In this document: in pieces, positions 45,255 to 54,177 of the stretch
Position numbering within the stretch: the first letter of the stretch is position 1
Layout of the letters: every line of letters begins with the position of its first letter
NCBI RefSeq assembly: GCF_004341625.1
Contig: NZ_SLZG01000011.1
Coordinates: 124,001 to 188,000, forward strand
DNA length: 64,000 nt
Direction of reading: 5' to 3'
DNA from: Rhizobium sp. BK376
GTDB lineage: Bacteria; Pseudomonadota; Alphaproteobacteria; Rhizobiales; Rhizobiaceae
Notes under the pieces: generated by a model
Databases searched by the model: none
Seen by the model: the letters and a program-made list of their open reading frames with translations, nothing else
What the model was told of the DNA's origin: nothing
Made by a program: the position numbers and the translations under genes

Positions 45255-46043
45255 TCAATATGCGAGTGAAGCTTCTCTCATTCTGCGCTCTAAAACCAAA
45301 CCGACAAATGTCGTGCCAATTGCCCACCAGAACATGTAAGAGAACGATATCAAGTGGGTTGGATAGCTCTGATAGAATCCTGTTCGGAAGAGCGAAACAA
45401 AGTGCAAAAGAGGATTGAATGATATCCAGTATCTCACGCTTGGCGGCAGGTATTCTGGGATGTAAAATACAGCGCTAAAAAACAATTGAACACGAGCAAA
45501 CGCACTCCATGCAAGTGTATATAACGGGAATACCGAAGATATAAATGAATTCACAAGGCCAACGCCAAACGCGAGCAATGTAAGCAGAGCAATAGATTCT
45601 AAAATTGGTAAAAGATTGAAAGGGGCAGCATATCTAGACTCTCCTGAAACATAAATCATATCGAAGAAAAATGCGAATGTTCCAATGAATGTCAGGGCTT
45701 CGATCGCCACTTTCGCGATCGAGACGTCTAGCGGATGAACAAATGGAATCGTCCTGAGAGGCTTTGACGCTCGAACGCCTTGGGCTGCGCGAATGCTGAT
45801 GGATCGGAAATAAAGGACAGGGAAAATTCCTGTCGTGATCCACGTCAAAAGACTATCGCCAATCAACAGATGGCGCCCGGCAAATTTAAATATCAACCAA
45901 TGTGCTATGATGAAAAACACCGTGTGCACAATGTCAAACAGATGTGTGAATGCATGTTTACTGTTTCTAACTCTAAACTCACGAATAATTAGTGCAAATA
46001 TAATGTTTTTTTGTCGCAGCAATCCCATAAAGAAGTCATTCAT
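45255..46043 (-). CDS. ABC-2 type polysaccharide export permease (KpsM/Wzm-like)
   Basis: 262 residues with six membrane segments, the size and layout of KpsM/Wzm permeases that export capsule or O-antigen with a KpsT/Wzt ATPase. The N-terminal I-R-E-F-R-V-R-N-S-K and the C-terminal segment Y-W-I-S-F-N-P-L-L-H-F are typical of the family. No ATPase gene is present on either side, so it is an orphan here. The gene is visibly AT-rich relative to the window, which suggests horizontal origin. Confidence 0.85.
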   Translation of the reverse strand: MNDFFMGLLRQKNIIFALIIREFRVRNSKHAFTHLFDIVHTVFFIIAHWLIFKFAGRHLLIGDSLLTWITTGIFPVLYFRSISIRAAQGVRASKPLRTIPFVHPLDVSIAKVAIEALTFIGTFAFFFDMIYVSGESRYAAPFNLLPILESIALLTLLAFGVGLVNSFISSVFPLYTLAWSAFARVQLFFSAVFYIPEYLPPSVRYWISFNPLLHFVSLFRTGFYQSYPTHLISFSYMFWWAIGTTFVGLVLERRMREASLAY

Positions 46044-46138
46044 TTCTGCTTCTTTCTACAAAACAAATCCGTTATGTCTTAGTGTCCCACCACGCTTTCT
46101 GCAGTAGCGAAAGGATTTAGGTGCCATCGCTTCCCAGT

Positions 46139-46270
46139 TTATGCAAATCTTGCGGCGATCAAAGGCATCTTTTTAAATCGACTCACAGAAAAAATCGCCG
46201 CCACAATTACCAGTGGCAATATCCAGATGAACAAGCCGATCATTGCGATCCAGGTTAAGATGGCATGCAT
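46139..46270 (-). CDS. Small membrane protein (43 aa) between FkbM and permease genes
   Basis: Open frame from ATG 46270 to TAA 46139. It encodes M-H-A-I-L-T-W-I-A-M-I-G-L-F, a strongly hydrophobic segment to about residue 28, then basic S-R-F-K-K-M-P. This is a plausible single-pass small protein with a short cytoplasmic tail. It is on the same strand as, and between, FkbM (22 bases downstream of its stop) and the ABC permease. GAGAAAGACGAG upstream could serve as ribosome site. No family recognised. Confidence 0.4.
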   Translation of the reverse strand: MHAILTWIAMIGLFIWILPLVIVAAIFSVSRFKKMPLIAARFA

Positions 46271-46292
46271 CGCTCGTCTTTCTCGTCAGCTC

Positions 46293-47258
46293 TTATCTAT
46301 TCGCCGGGTAGCCAATCAACATGAACTCGCCGAAGAAGCTCGTTAATTGCGGATGGAGATGTCGAACCATCAGTGTGTAATCCAGTCCAAGCCTCTCGAC
46401 AAATGGAGCAATTTCGAGAAAATCTTGCGGCGTGTGATAAATGGCGACCGCAAATGCGGGGCGATCGCGAGTGAGGGTTCCAGCTGCTCCCTTGATGACA
46501 TCGAATTCCAGGCCTTCGATGTCCAACTTTATGAACCCAAGAGAGATATTTTCACTCTCCACATAATCATCAATTGACGTAACGCGCAGGCCGCCGCCAG
46601 CATTGTCGTTTCTGGTCAATCGGGTTCCATGCCCGTCGCCCTTTGCGGTAACGGCGAATGATCCTGACGACAGCCCCTGATTAACCGGCACAATTCCACC
46701 GAGGAATTGTGCTTTCTCGGAGACCTGCTTCAATATCTTAAAGTTGGTGGCGTCGGGTTCGAACGCGTGGACCCGCGAGCCTGGATAGTTCTTGCGGAGG
46801 ACGGCGGCCGATTCACCTCGATAGGCGCCGCCATCAATGATGGCGCGGCCGTTCAGTAGGCCCACCGCATTCGGGATAAAGTGAAGACCGCAATGATAGA
46901 GAAAGCTCTCCGGCCGGATAAATTTATCTTCAATATCGACGTCGACTAAGTTGTACTCATCCCGCATCTGCGGCACGTCCACTTTAGGTGCTATCTTCAC
47001 CTGTTCTTTGGCCCATGCACTTCGGGTGCTTTCGGCGATCGTTCTGTAGTCGATTTGGAAGTTTTCGCGCCTGGATAGAGGCGGATGGCTAAGGACGCGA
47101 TCAATGAAGCAGTCGATCTCTGATGCCGAGTCTTTATCACATAGCGCTTTCAGCAAGTCGGTCTTGGCGCGAAGCTCGCGGCGGCTGTAGGTTTCGAGAA
47201 AAGGTTGCCATTTTTGCAGTGCGATGTGGTTAGACATCGGGTGAAAAGTGTTTGCCAT
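46293..47258 (-). CDS. FkbM-family SAM-dependent methyltransferase
   Basis: 321 residues. The SAM-binding motif reads A-I-I-D-G-G-A-Y-R-G-E-S-A (motif I) and H-A-F-E-P-D-A-T (motif II), followed by V-T-S-I-D-D-Y-V and F-I-K-L-D-I-E-G-L-E, all hallmarks of FkbM. The N-terminal ~110 residues are an extra helical domain. In polysaccharide loci FkbM proteins methylate sugar hydroxyls of surface glycans. It is the first gene of the leftward FkbM-small ORF-permease-HAD protein run, just inside tRNA-Ser. An in-frame ATG at 47237 is an alternative start. Confidence 0.88.
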   Translation of the reverse strand: MANTFHPMSNHIALQKWQPFLETYSRRELRAKTDLLKALCDKDSASEIDCFIDRVLSHPPLSRRENFQIDYRTIAESTRSAWAKEQVKIAPKVDVPQMRDEYNLVDVDIEDKFIRPESFLYHCGLHFIPNAVGLLNGRAIIDGGAYRGESAAVLRKNYPGSRVHAFEPDATNFKILKQVSEKAQFLGGIVPVNQGLSSGSFAVTAKGDGHGTRLTRNDNAGGGLRVTSIDDYVESENISLGFIKLDIEGLEFDVIKGAAGTLTRDRPAFAVAIYHTPQDFLEIAPFVERLGLDYTLMVRHLHPQLTSFFGEFMLIGYPANR

Positions 47259-47722
47259 CCTAGAGATGCTCTCTTGCGTTTAGGGCTGGTTGAATTCCCC
47301 AAGCACCTACCATACCGGGTTTAATTCTCAATCGCGCCACATGAAAAAACCGACAACAGGCAGTAGGTCTTGTGGTCAGGTCAAGCTGGTTCCACCACCA
47401 TAAAGAGAAAACAATGAAATCGAAACGCGTCCCGAACGCGGCCCTGTGCCTAAGCACACACGATCTATGCAGCTGCTCGTGGCTGCCAGTCAGCCAATGG
47501 CCTCAGGCTGGCCTCTCCTCGGCAGAGGTGGGTGCGGACGTAAGGAAGAGCAAGCTCGACAATGTCATCACACCATCGGCGGATATCCACGTAGGTTCAG
47601 AAGTCGAGTTCGAACCTCGACGACATTTAGATCTTTGGTCGCGGCCGCATCGCAGGCGATAAGTAGGAATGACAGATATCCCACCTAAAACTAAAGCAAA
47701 AACAATTCTATAGAAGCTAAAC
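47259..47722. other. Gap between FkbM gene and tRNA-Ser, no supported gene
   Basis: About 460 bases. An open rightward frame near 47372-47662 has shuffled, low-quality composition and is rejected. The stretch could hold the promoter of the polysaccharide genes and, because it borders a tRNA 3' end, remnants of an integration event. I found no clear duplicate of the tRNA end by eye. Confidence 0.45.
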
Positions 47723-47812
47723 TGGCGGAAGAGGTGGGATTCGAACCCACGGTACGGTTTCCCGCACGCCGGTTTTCAAGACCGGTTCCTTAAACCACTC
47801 GGACACTCTTCC
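47723..47812 (-). tRNA. tRNA-Ser (anticodon UGA)
   Basis: Read on the minus strand from 47812, the sequence begins GGAAGAG and ends C-T-C-T-T-C-C-G-C-C-A with an encoded CCA, giving a seven-base acceptor stem. The anticodon loop is C-T-T-G-A-A-A inside stem CCGGT/ACCGG, so the anticodon is UGA (serine). A long variable arm and the T-arm GTTCGAATC are present. Length is 90 bases, right for tRNA-Ser. Confidence 0.97.
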
Positions 47813-48235
47813 GTCTGATTGATCCGATTGGATTCTCGATGCATTTCAGCCCGGTTTTCCCGGCGTTTGCCATCGATTCTCGACCAGACCGCGGTTTGGT
47901 TGGCTTTATATCCTTTCGGATCGCAGCGTCAACCTGCTCTGCGGCATCCGTGCGTTGCTCGACGCCTGGCGAAAAGCCCACTGGGACAGCAAAGCTGCAA
48001 GAATTGGCGAGTCTCAAGCGAATGGATGGTGTTGCTTTATTGTTTCATATTGAGATTTTATTAACCATATCCACGGGTTTTTGGGTCACTGTGGCAAATT
48101 GGTTCGCAAATTCGACAAAGTGCAATCATGATTAAAGTCCCGTTAGTTGGTTGAGTAGTAGGCCAGATTTGGTCTGGGGAGGATGCGGGAGCATTCCTTA
48201 ACCATACGAGGTATTCGAGTAGCGGCGTGGGACAC
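47813..48235. other. Gap between tRNA-Ser and rlpA
   Basis: About 420 bases. It holds the tRNA promoter (leftward) and the rlpA promoter (rightward). The short rightward frames near 47819-48135 are not protein-like. I see no RNA or repeat beyond AT-rich stretches around 48040-48080. Confidence 0.45.
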
Positions 48236-49432
48236 ATGAAGTTCGAAAATGGTGCAGTAACGTTTGCCACTGGCATAAGATGGGCAGCTATCTCTGTTAT
48301 GTGCGCGACGGTTACCGCTTGCGGAACCACACATGGTCCGGTCGCCAAAAAGTCCCATGGCAAGGAATATTTCTCCGAGAGCGAGTATGGTGTGAAAGCC
48401 AGCCCGCGTGTTGCCTATGGCAACAATATCCCGAAGGGCGGCGGGCGGTATATGCTCGGAAACCCCTATGCCGTTAAGGGCAAGTGGTATTATCCCAAGG
48501 AAGATTATTCCTACAACAAGGTGGGCATAGCCTCCTGGTACGGTGATGCGTTTCACGGCCGTTTGACGGCGAATGGCGAGGTCTACGACCAGCTGTCGCT
48601 GACAGCTGCGCATCCGACGTTCCCGCTGCCGAGCTATGCGCGCGTGACCAATGTCGAGAACGGCTCTTCCATTATCGTTCGCGTCAACGACCGCGGTCCT
48701 TATCATCCGGGCCGCATCATCGACCTTTCCAACAAGACCGCTGACATGCTCGACCTCAAGGACAGTGGGACGGGCGACGTGCGCGTGCAATATGTGGGCA
48801 AGGCGCCGCTTGACGGCCATGACCAGCCCTATCTGATGGCGTCCTATATTCCCAAGGGCTCGCGTCTTCCGGGTCTTATTCCCGGTGGCCAGATCGCAAC
48901 CGGCGTGATGGTGGCATCCAACAGCAAGCGGATCACCGCGGACGAACTGCCCGATTACGCGCCGACCCCTTATCGCGCGCCGCGCCGCACGACGGCCGCG
49001 TTAGCGCCCGCTGCCGTTCCCGTTCCAGCAACCTATTCACAGACGGCCTATGCAGGATCGACGCCGACATCCTCTTACGGCCGCGCGTCATCCGCCCAGG
49101 CGCCGACGCTCGTCTGGGGCGGGCAGACGCCGGCTCCCGTGCCGCAGGCGGCACCCGCGCAGCAGCAGCAATATACGCCGTCGGCGCAGGGCGCCATCAT
49201 CCTGCCGGTCTTTGGCCCCATTCCATATGAGCGGCCGGATTCCTTCCGCGGTGCGGTTCCGATGGCCAGCCTCGATACGCCGCTTGAGGCCGCCTATCAG
49301 GAGGCTCCCGTCAAGACGGTTACCGTTCAGCTCGCTTTCGATGCGGTGATGGTCCGTAACGACGGACTGACGCAGGATTCGATCCTCTCCTCCTATCGCC
49401 GCCAGCATGAAGCAAAAACGCAGGCCGACTGA
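48236..49432 (+). CDS. rlpA: RlpA-type septal/rare lipoprotein A family protein
   Basis: 398 residues. The N-terminal signal ends in a lipobox V-T-A-C (Cys near 29), so it is a lipoprotein. The double-psi beta-barrel follows (about 100-190) with A-S-W-Y-G-D-A-F-H-G-R-L-T-A-N-G-E and V-R-V-N-D-R-G-P-Y, the catalytic-type aspartate and histidine region of RlpA lytic transglycosylases. A long proline/alanine/glutamine-rich tail replaces the usual SPOR domain. It likely acts on denuded glycan at the septum or in the envelope. ATG 48236 is preferred over an in-frame GTG at 48227. Confidence 0.88.
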   Translation: MKFENGAVTFATGIRWAAISVMCATVTACGTTHGPVAKKSHGKEYFSESEYGVKASPRVAYGNNIPKGGGRYMLGNPYAVKGKWYYPKEDYSYNKVGIASWYGDAFHGRLTANGEVYDQLSLTAAHPTFPLPSYARVTNVENGSSIIVRVNDRGPYHPGRIIDLSNKTADMLDLKDSGTGDVRVQYVGKAPLDGHDQPYLMASYIPKGSRLPGLIPGGQIATGVMVASNSKRITADELPDYAPTPYRAPRRTTAALAPAAVPVPATYSQTAYAGSTPTSSYGRASSAQAPTLVWGGQTPAPVPQAAPAQQQQYTPSAQGAIILPVFGPIPYERPDSFRGAVPMASLDTPLEAAYQEAPVKTVTVQLAFDAVMVRNDGLTQDSILSSYRRQHEAKTQAD

Positions 49433-49501
49433 CCGTCGCCGTTGCCTGAAATTTCACTCGCGGATAATCTCATTTGCGGGGATGACGGACTAGGGACTGA
49501 C

Positions 49502-50689
49502 ATGCTGAAACGCCTGCTTGTCTCACTTTTTCTGGCGGCTACGGCAGGCCTACCGGCGCTTGCCCAAACGCCGCCGGCTGCTTTCGAGACCAAGGCGGCG
49601 CAAGCCTTCATGATCGAAGCTTCGACCGGCACGATCCTGCTTGCCAAGGACGAGAACCGTCCGATATCGCCGGCATCGCTTGCCAAGCTGATGACCATGG
49701 ATGTCGTCTTCGATGCCATCCGCCGCGGTCAAATCACGCTCGATACCGATTATCCCGTTTCCGAAAATGCGTGGCGGACAGGTGGAGCGCCGTCGCGTGC
49801 CTCGACGATGTTCGCAGCGCTCAAATCCCGCGTACGTGTTCAGGACCTGATCCAGGGCGTTGCCGTCCAGCAGGCGAATGACGGCTGCATCATTCTCGCC
49901 GAGGGCATGTCGATCAGCGACAAGGAATTTGCGCGGCGCATGACGCAACACGCCCGCGAGATCGGCATGCCGAAGGCGGTGTTCGGAAATTCCACGGGCC
50001 TGCCGGATGCCGACAGCAAGGTTTCCGTTCGCGAGTTAGTCACGCTTGCACAGGACCTGCAAAAGCATCAGGACCTCTACAAATATTTTGCCCAGCCGGA
50101 TTTCACCTGGAACAAGATCTATCAGCGCAACCGTAATCCGCTGCTTCCGCTCAGTATCGGTGTCGATGGCCTCGGAACCGGCTTCGCGGAAGGGGAGGGC
50201 TTCTCCATCGTGGCCTCGATCGAGCGCAATGGGCGGCGGCTGTTCCTGGCGCTTGGCGGCCTGAACTCCGACAAGGAGCGCACGGAAGAGGCGCGCCGCG
50301 TGCTGGAATGGGGGCTCGGCAATTTCCAGAGCCAGCGTGTCTTTGCCGATGGCGAAGTGATCGGTAGGGCAAGCGTCTACGGCGGCTCGGCATCCAGCGT
50401 CGGCCTCGTCGCCAAGACGCCTGTCGACGTCTACGTCCCGGCCAACAACCCGGACAGGCTTTCCGCCCGCATCGTCTATCGCTGGCCGCTCGCCGCTCCC
50501 GTAGAGGCCGGTTACCAGGCGGGCACCTTGCGGGTCTTTTCCGGTTCGCGTCTTGTGCGTGAACTGCCGCTCTTTACCGATGCCGCGGTCGAACGAGGTT
50601 CGCTGAGCAGGCGGGCGCTCGATGCCTTCGTGGAGCTTACGGAATCACTTCTGTTCTCGTGGCTGTGGGATTCGCCTACCGCGACCTAA
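49502..50689 (+). CDS. D-alanyl-D-alanine carboxypeptidase family protein with altered active site
   Basis: 395 residues, exported (signal 1-21, ending A-L-A-Q), of the PBP5/DacF type. The acyl-serine motif S-L-A-K is present in I-S-P-A-S-L-A-K-L-M. The second motif, S-x-N in active enzymes, reads Q-A-N (V-Q-Q-A-N-D-G), and the third, K-T-G, reads G-T-G (V-D-G-L-G-T-G-F, codon GGA). Two key residues are therefore missing, so peptidase activity is doubtful. A C-terminal beta-sandwich domain and an amphipathic tail (L-L-F-S-W-L-W) are kept. It lies between rlpA and tmk. ATG 49502 is preceded by AGGGAC. Confidence 0.85.
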   Translation: MLKRLLVSLFLAATAGLPALAQTPPAAFETKAAQAFMIEASTGTILLAKDENRPISPASLAKLMTMDVVFDAIRRGQITLDTDYPVSENAWRTGGAPSRASTMFAALKSRVRVQDLIQGVAVQQANDGCIILAEGMSISDKEFARRMTQHAREIGMPKAVFGNSTGLPDADSKVSVRELVTLAQDLQKHQDLYKYFAQPDFTWNKIYQRNRNPLLPLSIGVDGLGTGFAEGEGFSIVASIERNGRRLFLALGGLNSDKERTEEARRVLEWGLGNFQSQRVFADGEVIGRASVYGGSASSVGLVAKTPVDVYVPANNPDRLSARIVYRWPLAAPVEAGYQAGTLRVFSGSRLVRELPLFTDAAVERGSLSRRALDAFVELTESLLFSWLWDSPTAT

Positions 50690-50947
50690 GTTCCTCACGT
50701 AGAAGGCCATCCTATCCACACGAAATCCCTGTTCAAATCCGGCAGAGACTGCCGATGTTTGCCATGGTGCCGGTTTCGTCTATGAACATCTTGCGATAAA
50801 GAGGAGCCATCGGCACTTCGTTGCCGGTCTCCGCGCTCTAAATCGGGAAAAGAATGTCGGCGACAGAAATGGTTTCAAATCTGCGCATGATCGTTTTCCG
50901 AGCGATCCCGGTTCGAAAGGCCAAGCGCCAAGTGCAGGACGTGATCA

Positions 50948-51640
50948 TTGTCGAGTGAAAACGGGTTGTTCGTAAGCTTCGAGGGCGGCGAGGGGGCAGG
51001 AAAATCCACCCAGATTCGCCGGCTCGAGGAAGCATTGCGCCGTCGCGGGCACGACGTCGTGGTCACGCGTGAACCCGGCGGCTCCATCGGCGCGGAGGCC
51101 GTCCGGCATGTGCTGCTGTCGGGTGCTGCGGAAGACTTCGGGACGCGGATGGAAGCGATCCTGTTTGCCGCCGCCCGCAACGACCATGTCGAGGAAGTCA
51201 TCCGACCGGCCCTGAAACGCGGCAAGGTGGTACTCTGCGACCGCTTCATGGACTCCTCGCGGGTCTATCAGGGCGTAACGGGCAATCTGGAGCCGGATTT
51301 CATCGAGGCGCTGCAGCGGATCGCCGTGAATGGCATCGTGCCTGATTGCACGCTCATTCTTGATATTCCGGCGAGTGTCGGGCTTGAGCGAGCCCACAAG
51401 CGCGGGGCCGCGGCATCTGCCGGTTCGGAACCCGATCGTTTCGAGAAGGAAGAGATCGAGACGCACGAGAAGCGCCGCGAAGCCTATCTCGACATCGCCG
51501 CCAACGATCCGGCACGCTGCCACGTCGTCAATGCCATGCAGCCCGAGGAGGCGATAGCGGAAGAGATCCTGTCGATCGTCGCCCAATTGCTGACGCCTGC
51601 GCAGCCCGTGCCGGTGAGCGCTCCGGAACCGGCCCGATGA
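50948..51640 (+). CDS. tmk: Thymidylate kinase Tmk
   Basis: 230 residues. It phosphorylates dTMP to dTDP. The P-loop is F-E-G-G-E-G-A-G-K-S-T, the D-R-F-M-D-S-S motif binds substrate, and a LID region follows near 140-160. The only start available is TTG 50948, because a stop codon lies six bases upstream in frame and no other start precedes the P-loop; AGGA sits about eight bases before it. The stop overlaps the holB start by four bases. The 258 bases upstream hold no gene I can support. Confidence 0.93.
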   Translation: MSSENGLFVSFEGGEGAGKSTQIRRLEEALRRRGHDVVVTREPGGSIGAEAVRHVLLSGAAEDFGTRMEAILFAAARNDHVEEVIRPALKRGKVVLCDRFMDSSRVYQGVTGNLEPDFIEALQRIAVNGIVPDCTLILDIPASVGLERAHKRGAAASAGSEPDRFEKEEIETHEKRREAYLDIAANDPARCHVVNAMQPEEAIAEEILSIVAQLLTPAQPVPVSAPEPAR

Positions 51641-52662
51641 GCGAAGAGCAGCCCGGCGTTCTCGACGGCGCCATACCGCCAGCCGAAAATACACGTCTTT
51701 TCGGCCACGAGGATGCGGAGGAATTCCTGGCGCATTCCTATCGCTCCGGCAAAGGCCATCACGCCGTCCTGATCGAAGGGCCGGAGGGGATCGGCAAGGC
51801 CACGCTCGCCTTCCGCTTTGCCAATCATGTCATGTCTCATCCCGACCCCGCGCTGGCTCCCGAGCGCATCGGCGATCCCGATCCGGCATCGGCCGTCAGC
51901 CGGCAGATCGCTTCAGGGGCGTCCCATAATCTCCTGCATCTCTCGCGGCCGGTTGACGAGAAGACAGGCAAGGTGAAATCCACAATTACGGTCGATGAAG
52001 TGCGGCGCGCGGGCAAATTCTTTGCCCAAACATCGGGTACGGGCAATTGGCGGATCGTCATCATCGATCCGGCTGACGACATGAACCGCAATGCGGCGAA
52101 TGCCATCCTGAAAATTCTGGAGGAGCCGCCGAAGCGCGCGCTCTTCCTCGTGCTATCGCACGCGCCGGGAAAACTGCTGCCGACGATCCGCTCGCGCTGT
52201 CTGCCGCTCCGACTGTCGCCGCTTGGTGACAATGCACTCGGTGCAGCGCTCGCCAATCTTGGATTGAACGCGGAACCAGGCTCCGCGCTGTTCGCCCAAG
52301 CCAAGGGCAGCGTCAGCGAGGCCCTGAAGCTATTGAACTATGGCGGCGGCGATATCATTCAGGCCTATCAGCAGATTATCATTGCGGAAGGTCCGGCTGC
52401 GCGTCGATCGATGCACAAGCTGGCAGATGCGCTGTCCGGCAAGGAAAGCGACACGATCTTCGGATTCTTCGTCTCCTATCTCGGTGACGACATCATGGAT
52501 CGGGCGAGGGTAGCAGCGGGCGAGGGGCGTATTGCCGCCGCCGACCGGTTGTCACGGCTCTATTCTGACATCACCGAGCGCCTGACCATCTCGAAGGGCT
52601 ATAATCTCGATCGCAAGCAGACGATCCTGTCGATCCTTGGTGATCTAAAACAGCAGATCTGA
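51637..52662 (+). CDS. holB: DNA polymerase III delta-prime subunit HolB
   Basis: 341 residues, the clamp-loader delta-prime subunit. The P-loop-like E-G-P-E-G-I-G-K-A-T is near residue 47 and the SRC motif appears as I-R-S-R-C-L-P-L-R near 185. It is translationally coupled to tmk by an ATGA overlap, the usual arrangement in many bacteria. A lipoprotein gene converges 16 bases past the stop. Confidence 0.93.
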   Translation: MSEEQPGVLDGAIPPAENTRLFGHEDAEEFLAHSYRSGKGHHAVLIEGPEGIGKATLAFRFANHVMSHPDPALAPERIGDPDPASAVSRQIASGASHNLLHLSRPVDEKTGKVKSTITVDEVRRAGKFFAQTSGTGNWRIVIIDPADDMNRNAANAILKILEEPPKRALFLVLSHAPGKLLPTIRSRCLPLRLSPLGDNALGAALANLGLNAEPGSALFAQAKGSVSEALKLLNYGGGDIIQAYQQIIIAEGPAARRSMHKLADALSGKESDTIFGFFVSYLGDDIMDRARVAAGEGRIAAADRLSRLYSDITERLTISKGYNLDRKQTILSILGDLKQQI

Positions 52663-52678
52663 TCCGCCAGCTGACGGG

Positions 52679-53029
52679 TCAGCGTCCCTGGACGACCTTG
52701 ACCGCCGTCACCGTCGGATGACGATCCAGCGTTTGTGTGAAGTCGCTGTAGGTCAGACGTCCCGACGCCATGGCCTTGATCAGGCGTTCGCAAACGACTC
52801 GCGCAACCCTGTCCTGCGGAACGTTCGCCAACAGCGACATCACCTGTTTTTGCTGAAGTGTTGCCATGTCTGTCGCACATTTGTTCTGGACCAACTTTCT
52901 AATGCCGGGGCTGCCTTCCAGCATAGTTTGGGCGGCGGCATAAGATTGCGGAGTGGGTTTTGCTGGAGTTGTCGCGCAAGACGCTAGAGCACTGGTGGCG
53001 ATTAGAACGACAGGAATAAAGGGTTTCAT
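52679..53029 (-). CDS. Small lipoprotein of unknown function
   Basis: 116 residues. The signal peptide ends in a lipobox L-A-S-C at residues 15-18, so the mature protein is lipid-anchored. The rest is helical and polar with two cysteines (N-K-C-A and V-C-E-R). I do not recognise the family. It converges with holB, and is separated from a TauE gene by 100 bases. ATG 53029 has weak ribosome site sequence. Confidence 0.6.
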   Translation of the reverse strand: MKPFIPVVLIATSALASCATTPAKPTPQSYAAAQTMLEGSPGIRKLVQNKCATDMATLQQKQVMSLLANVPQDRVARVVCERLIKAMASGRLTYSDFTQTLDRHPTVTAVKVVQGR

Positions 53030-53129
53030 TAAAATCTCCGATTGAAAATCACCGGAGTGCTATATCGGTTTTTCTCGAAAAGCGTTAGAGAATTCACTCA
53101 CAGTTTATCTGTTGCACAAGTCGACGGCG

Positions 53130-53930
53130 TCAGCCGAAAACCAGCTTCCAGGCGACGATGACGAGCGTTGCGGCAAGCACGAGCCGGATGACGCGCTCGT
53201 GGACGCGCGGCGCGATCAGGCTACCGACAACGATGCCGGGAATGGAGCCGACGAGCAGGGTGCCCAACATGGTCCAGTTGATCTCGCCGATCGCCCAGTA
53301 ACCCATTCCGCCGATCAGTGTCAGCGGTACGGCGTGGACGATGTCGGAACCGACGATCTCGCGGACGTCGGTCTGCGGATAGAGCACCAGAAGGACGGTG
53401 ACGCCGAGCGCACCGGCACCCACTGAAGTCATGGTGACGAGCACGCCAAGGACAAGGCCGAGCAGGACCGTGAGAAGGGCGATCGAGCGAGGGCTTACCG
53501 CTTCACGCTCTCCGCGCCATTTTCGTGCTTGCGCCAGGGCCTGATTTCGGAAGAGCAGCATGAAAGCGGTCAGGAAAAGCAGCAGCCCAAGAGAGAATGT
53601 GATGAGGTGGGCGATTTCGGGACTTTTCCTGTCGACACCGGCCATGAGCCAGAGCATCAGGAGGGCAGCAGGAACGCTGCCTGCCCCAAGCATGGCGACG
53701 ACCTTCCAGTTTACGCGTCCGTGCATCCCATGAACCGCCGTACCCGCGGTTTTGGTAATGGCGGCGTAGAGCAAGTCGGTACCTACGGCCGTAGCCGGAT
53801 GAACGCCAAAGAGCAGCACCAGCAGCGGCGTCATCAGCGAGCCACCGCCAACGCCGGTCAATCCGACGAGCATGCCGACAACAAAACCCGAAAGGGAATA
53901 GAGAGGCTGGAACGAGGGGAGAAAACTCAA
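53130..53930 (-). CDS. TauE/SafE-family sulfite/sulfoacetate exporter-like permease
   Basis: 266 residues, eight likely membrane segments, as in TauE/SafE. The conserved start V-G-M-L-V-G-L-T-G-V-G-G-G-S-L-M-T-P and the second half-repeat V-L-G-V-L-V-T-M-T-S-V-G-A-G are visible, one in each half. The family exports small organosulfur compounds or other anions; specificity is unknown. It is divergent from metG. Confidence 0.9.
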   Translation of the reverse strand: MSFLPSFQPLYSLSGFVVGMLVGLTGVGGGSLMTPLLVLLFGVHPATAVGTDLLYAAITKTAGTAVHGMHGRVNWKVVAMLGAGSVPAALLMLWLMAGVDRKSPEIAHLITFSLGLLLFLTAFMLLFRNQALAQARKWRGEREAVSPRSIALLTVLLGLVLGVLVTMTSVGAGALGVTVLLVLYPQTDVREIVGSDIVHAVPLTLIGGMGYWAIGEINWTMLGTLLVGSIPGIVVGSLIAPRVHERVIRLVLAATLVIVAWKLVFG

Positions 53931-54177
53931 AGCGTTCGTCCGTCCGGATATTCAAGCAGCGTCTTCAGAAGGGTTGCTGATCTCACGTCTATGGCTATCC
54001 CGCGGCTCGTTTCCATTCGGGGTAAAGGCGGGATGCCATCGAGTCAAGAATGTCTATTGAATTGATCGCGATTGCATCAGGCCGGGAAACTTAATGTTTC
54101 GCTGCGCTGCGACTTGAGATAAGAGCGTGCCATACAAAGATAACATCGATGATTTTGCAAGCGGACGAGTGCCGGCC

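Noticed and set aside
47372..47662. Plus-strand open frame near tRNA-Ser
   Set aside because: Composition unlike a protein and no conserved pattern; left as gap.
50733..50888. Short minus-strand frame broken by TAG at 50838-50840, with protein-like halves (M-R-R-F-E-T-I-S and A-P-L-Y-R-K-M-F)
   Set aside because: Could be a decayed small gene before tmk, but it is too short and has no family to support a call.
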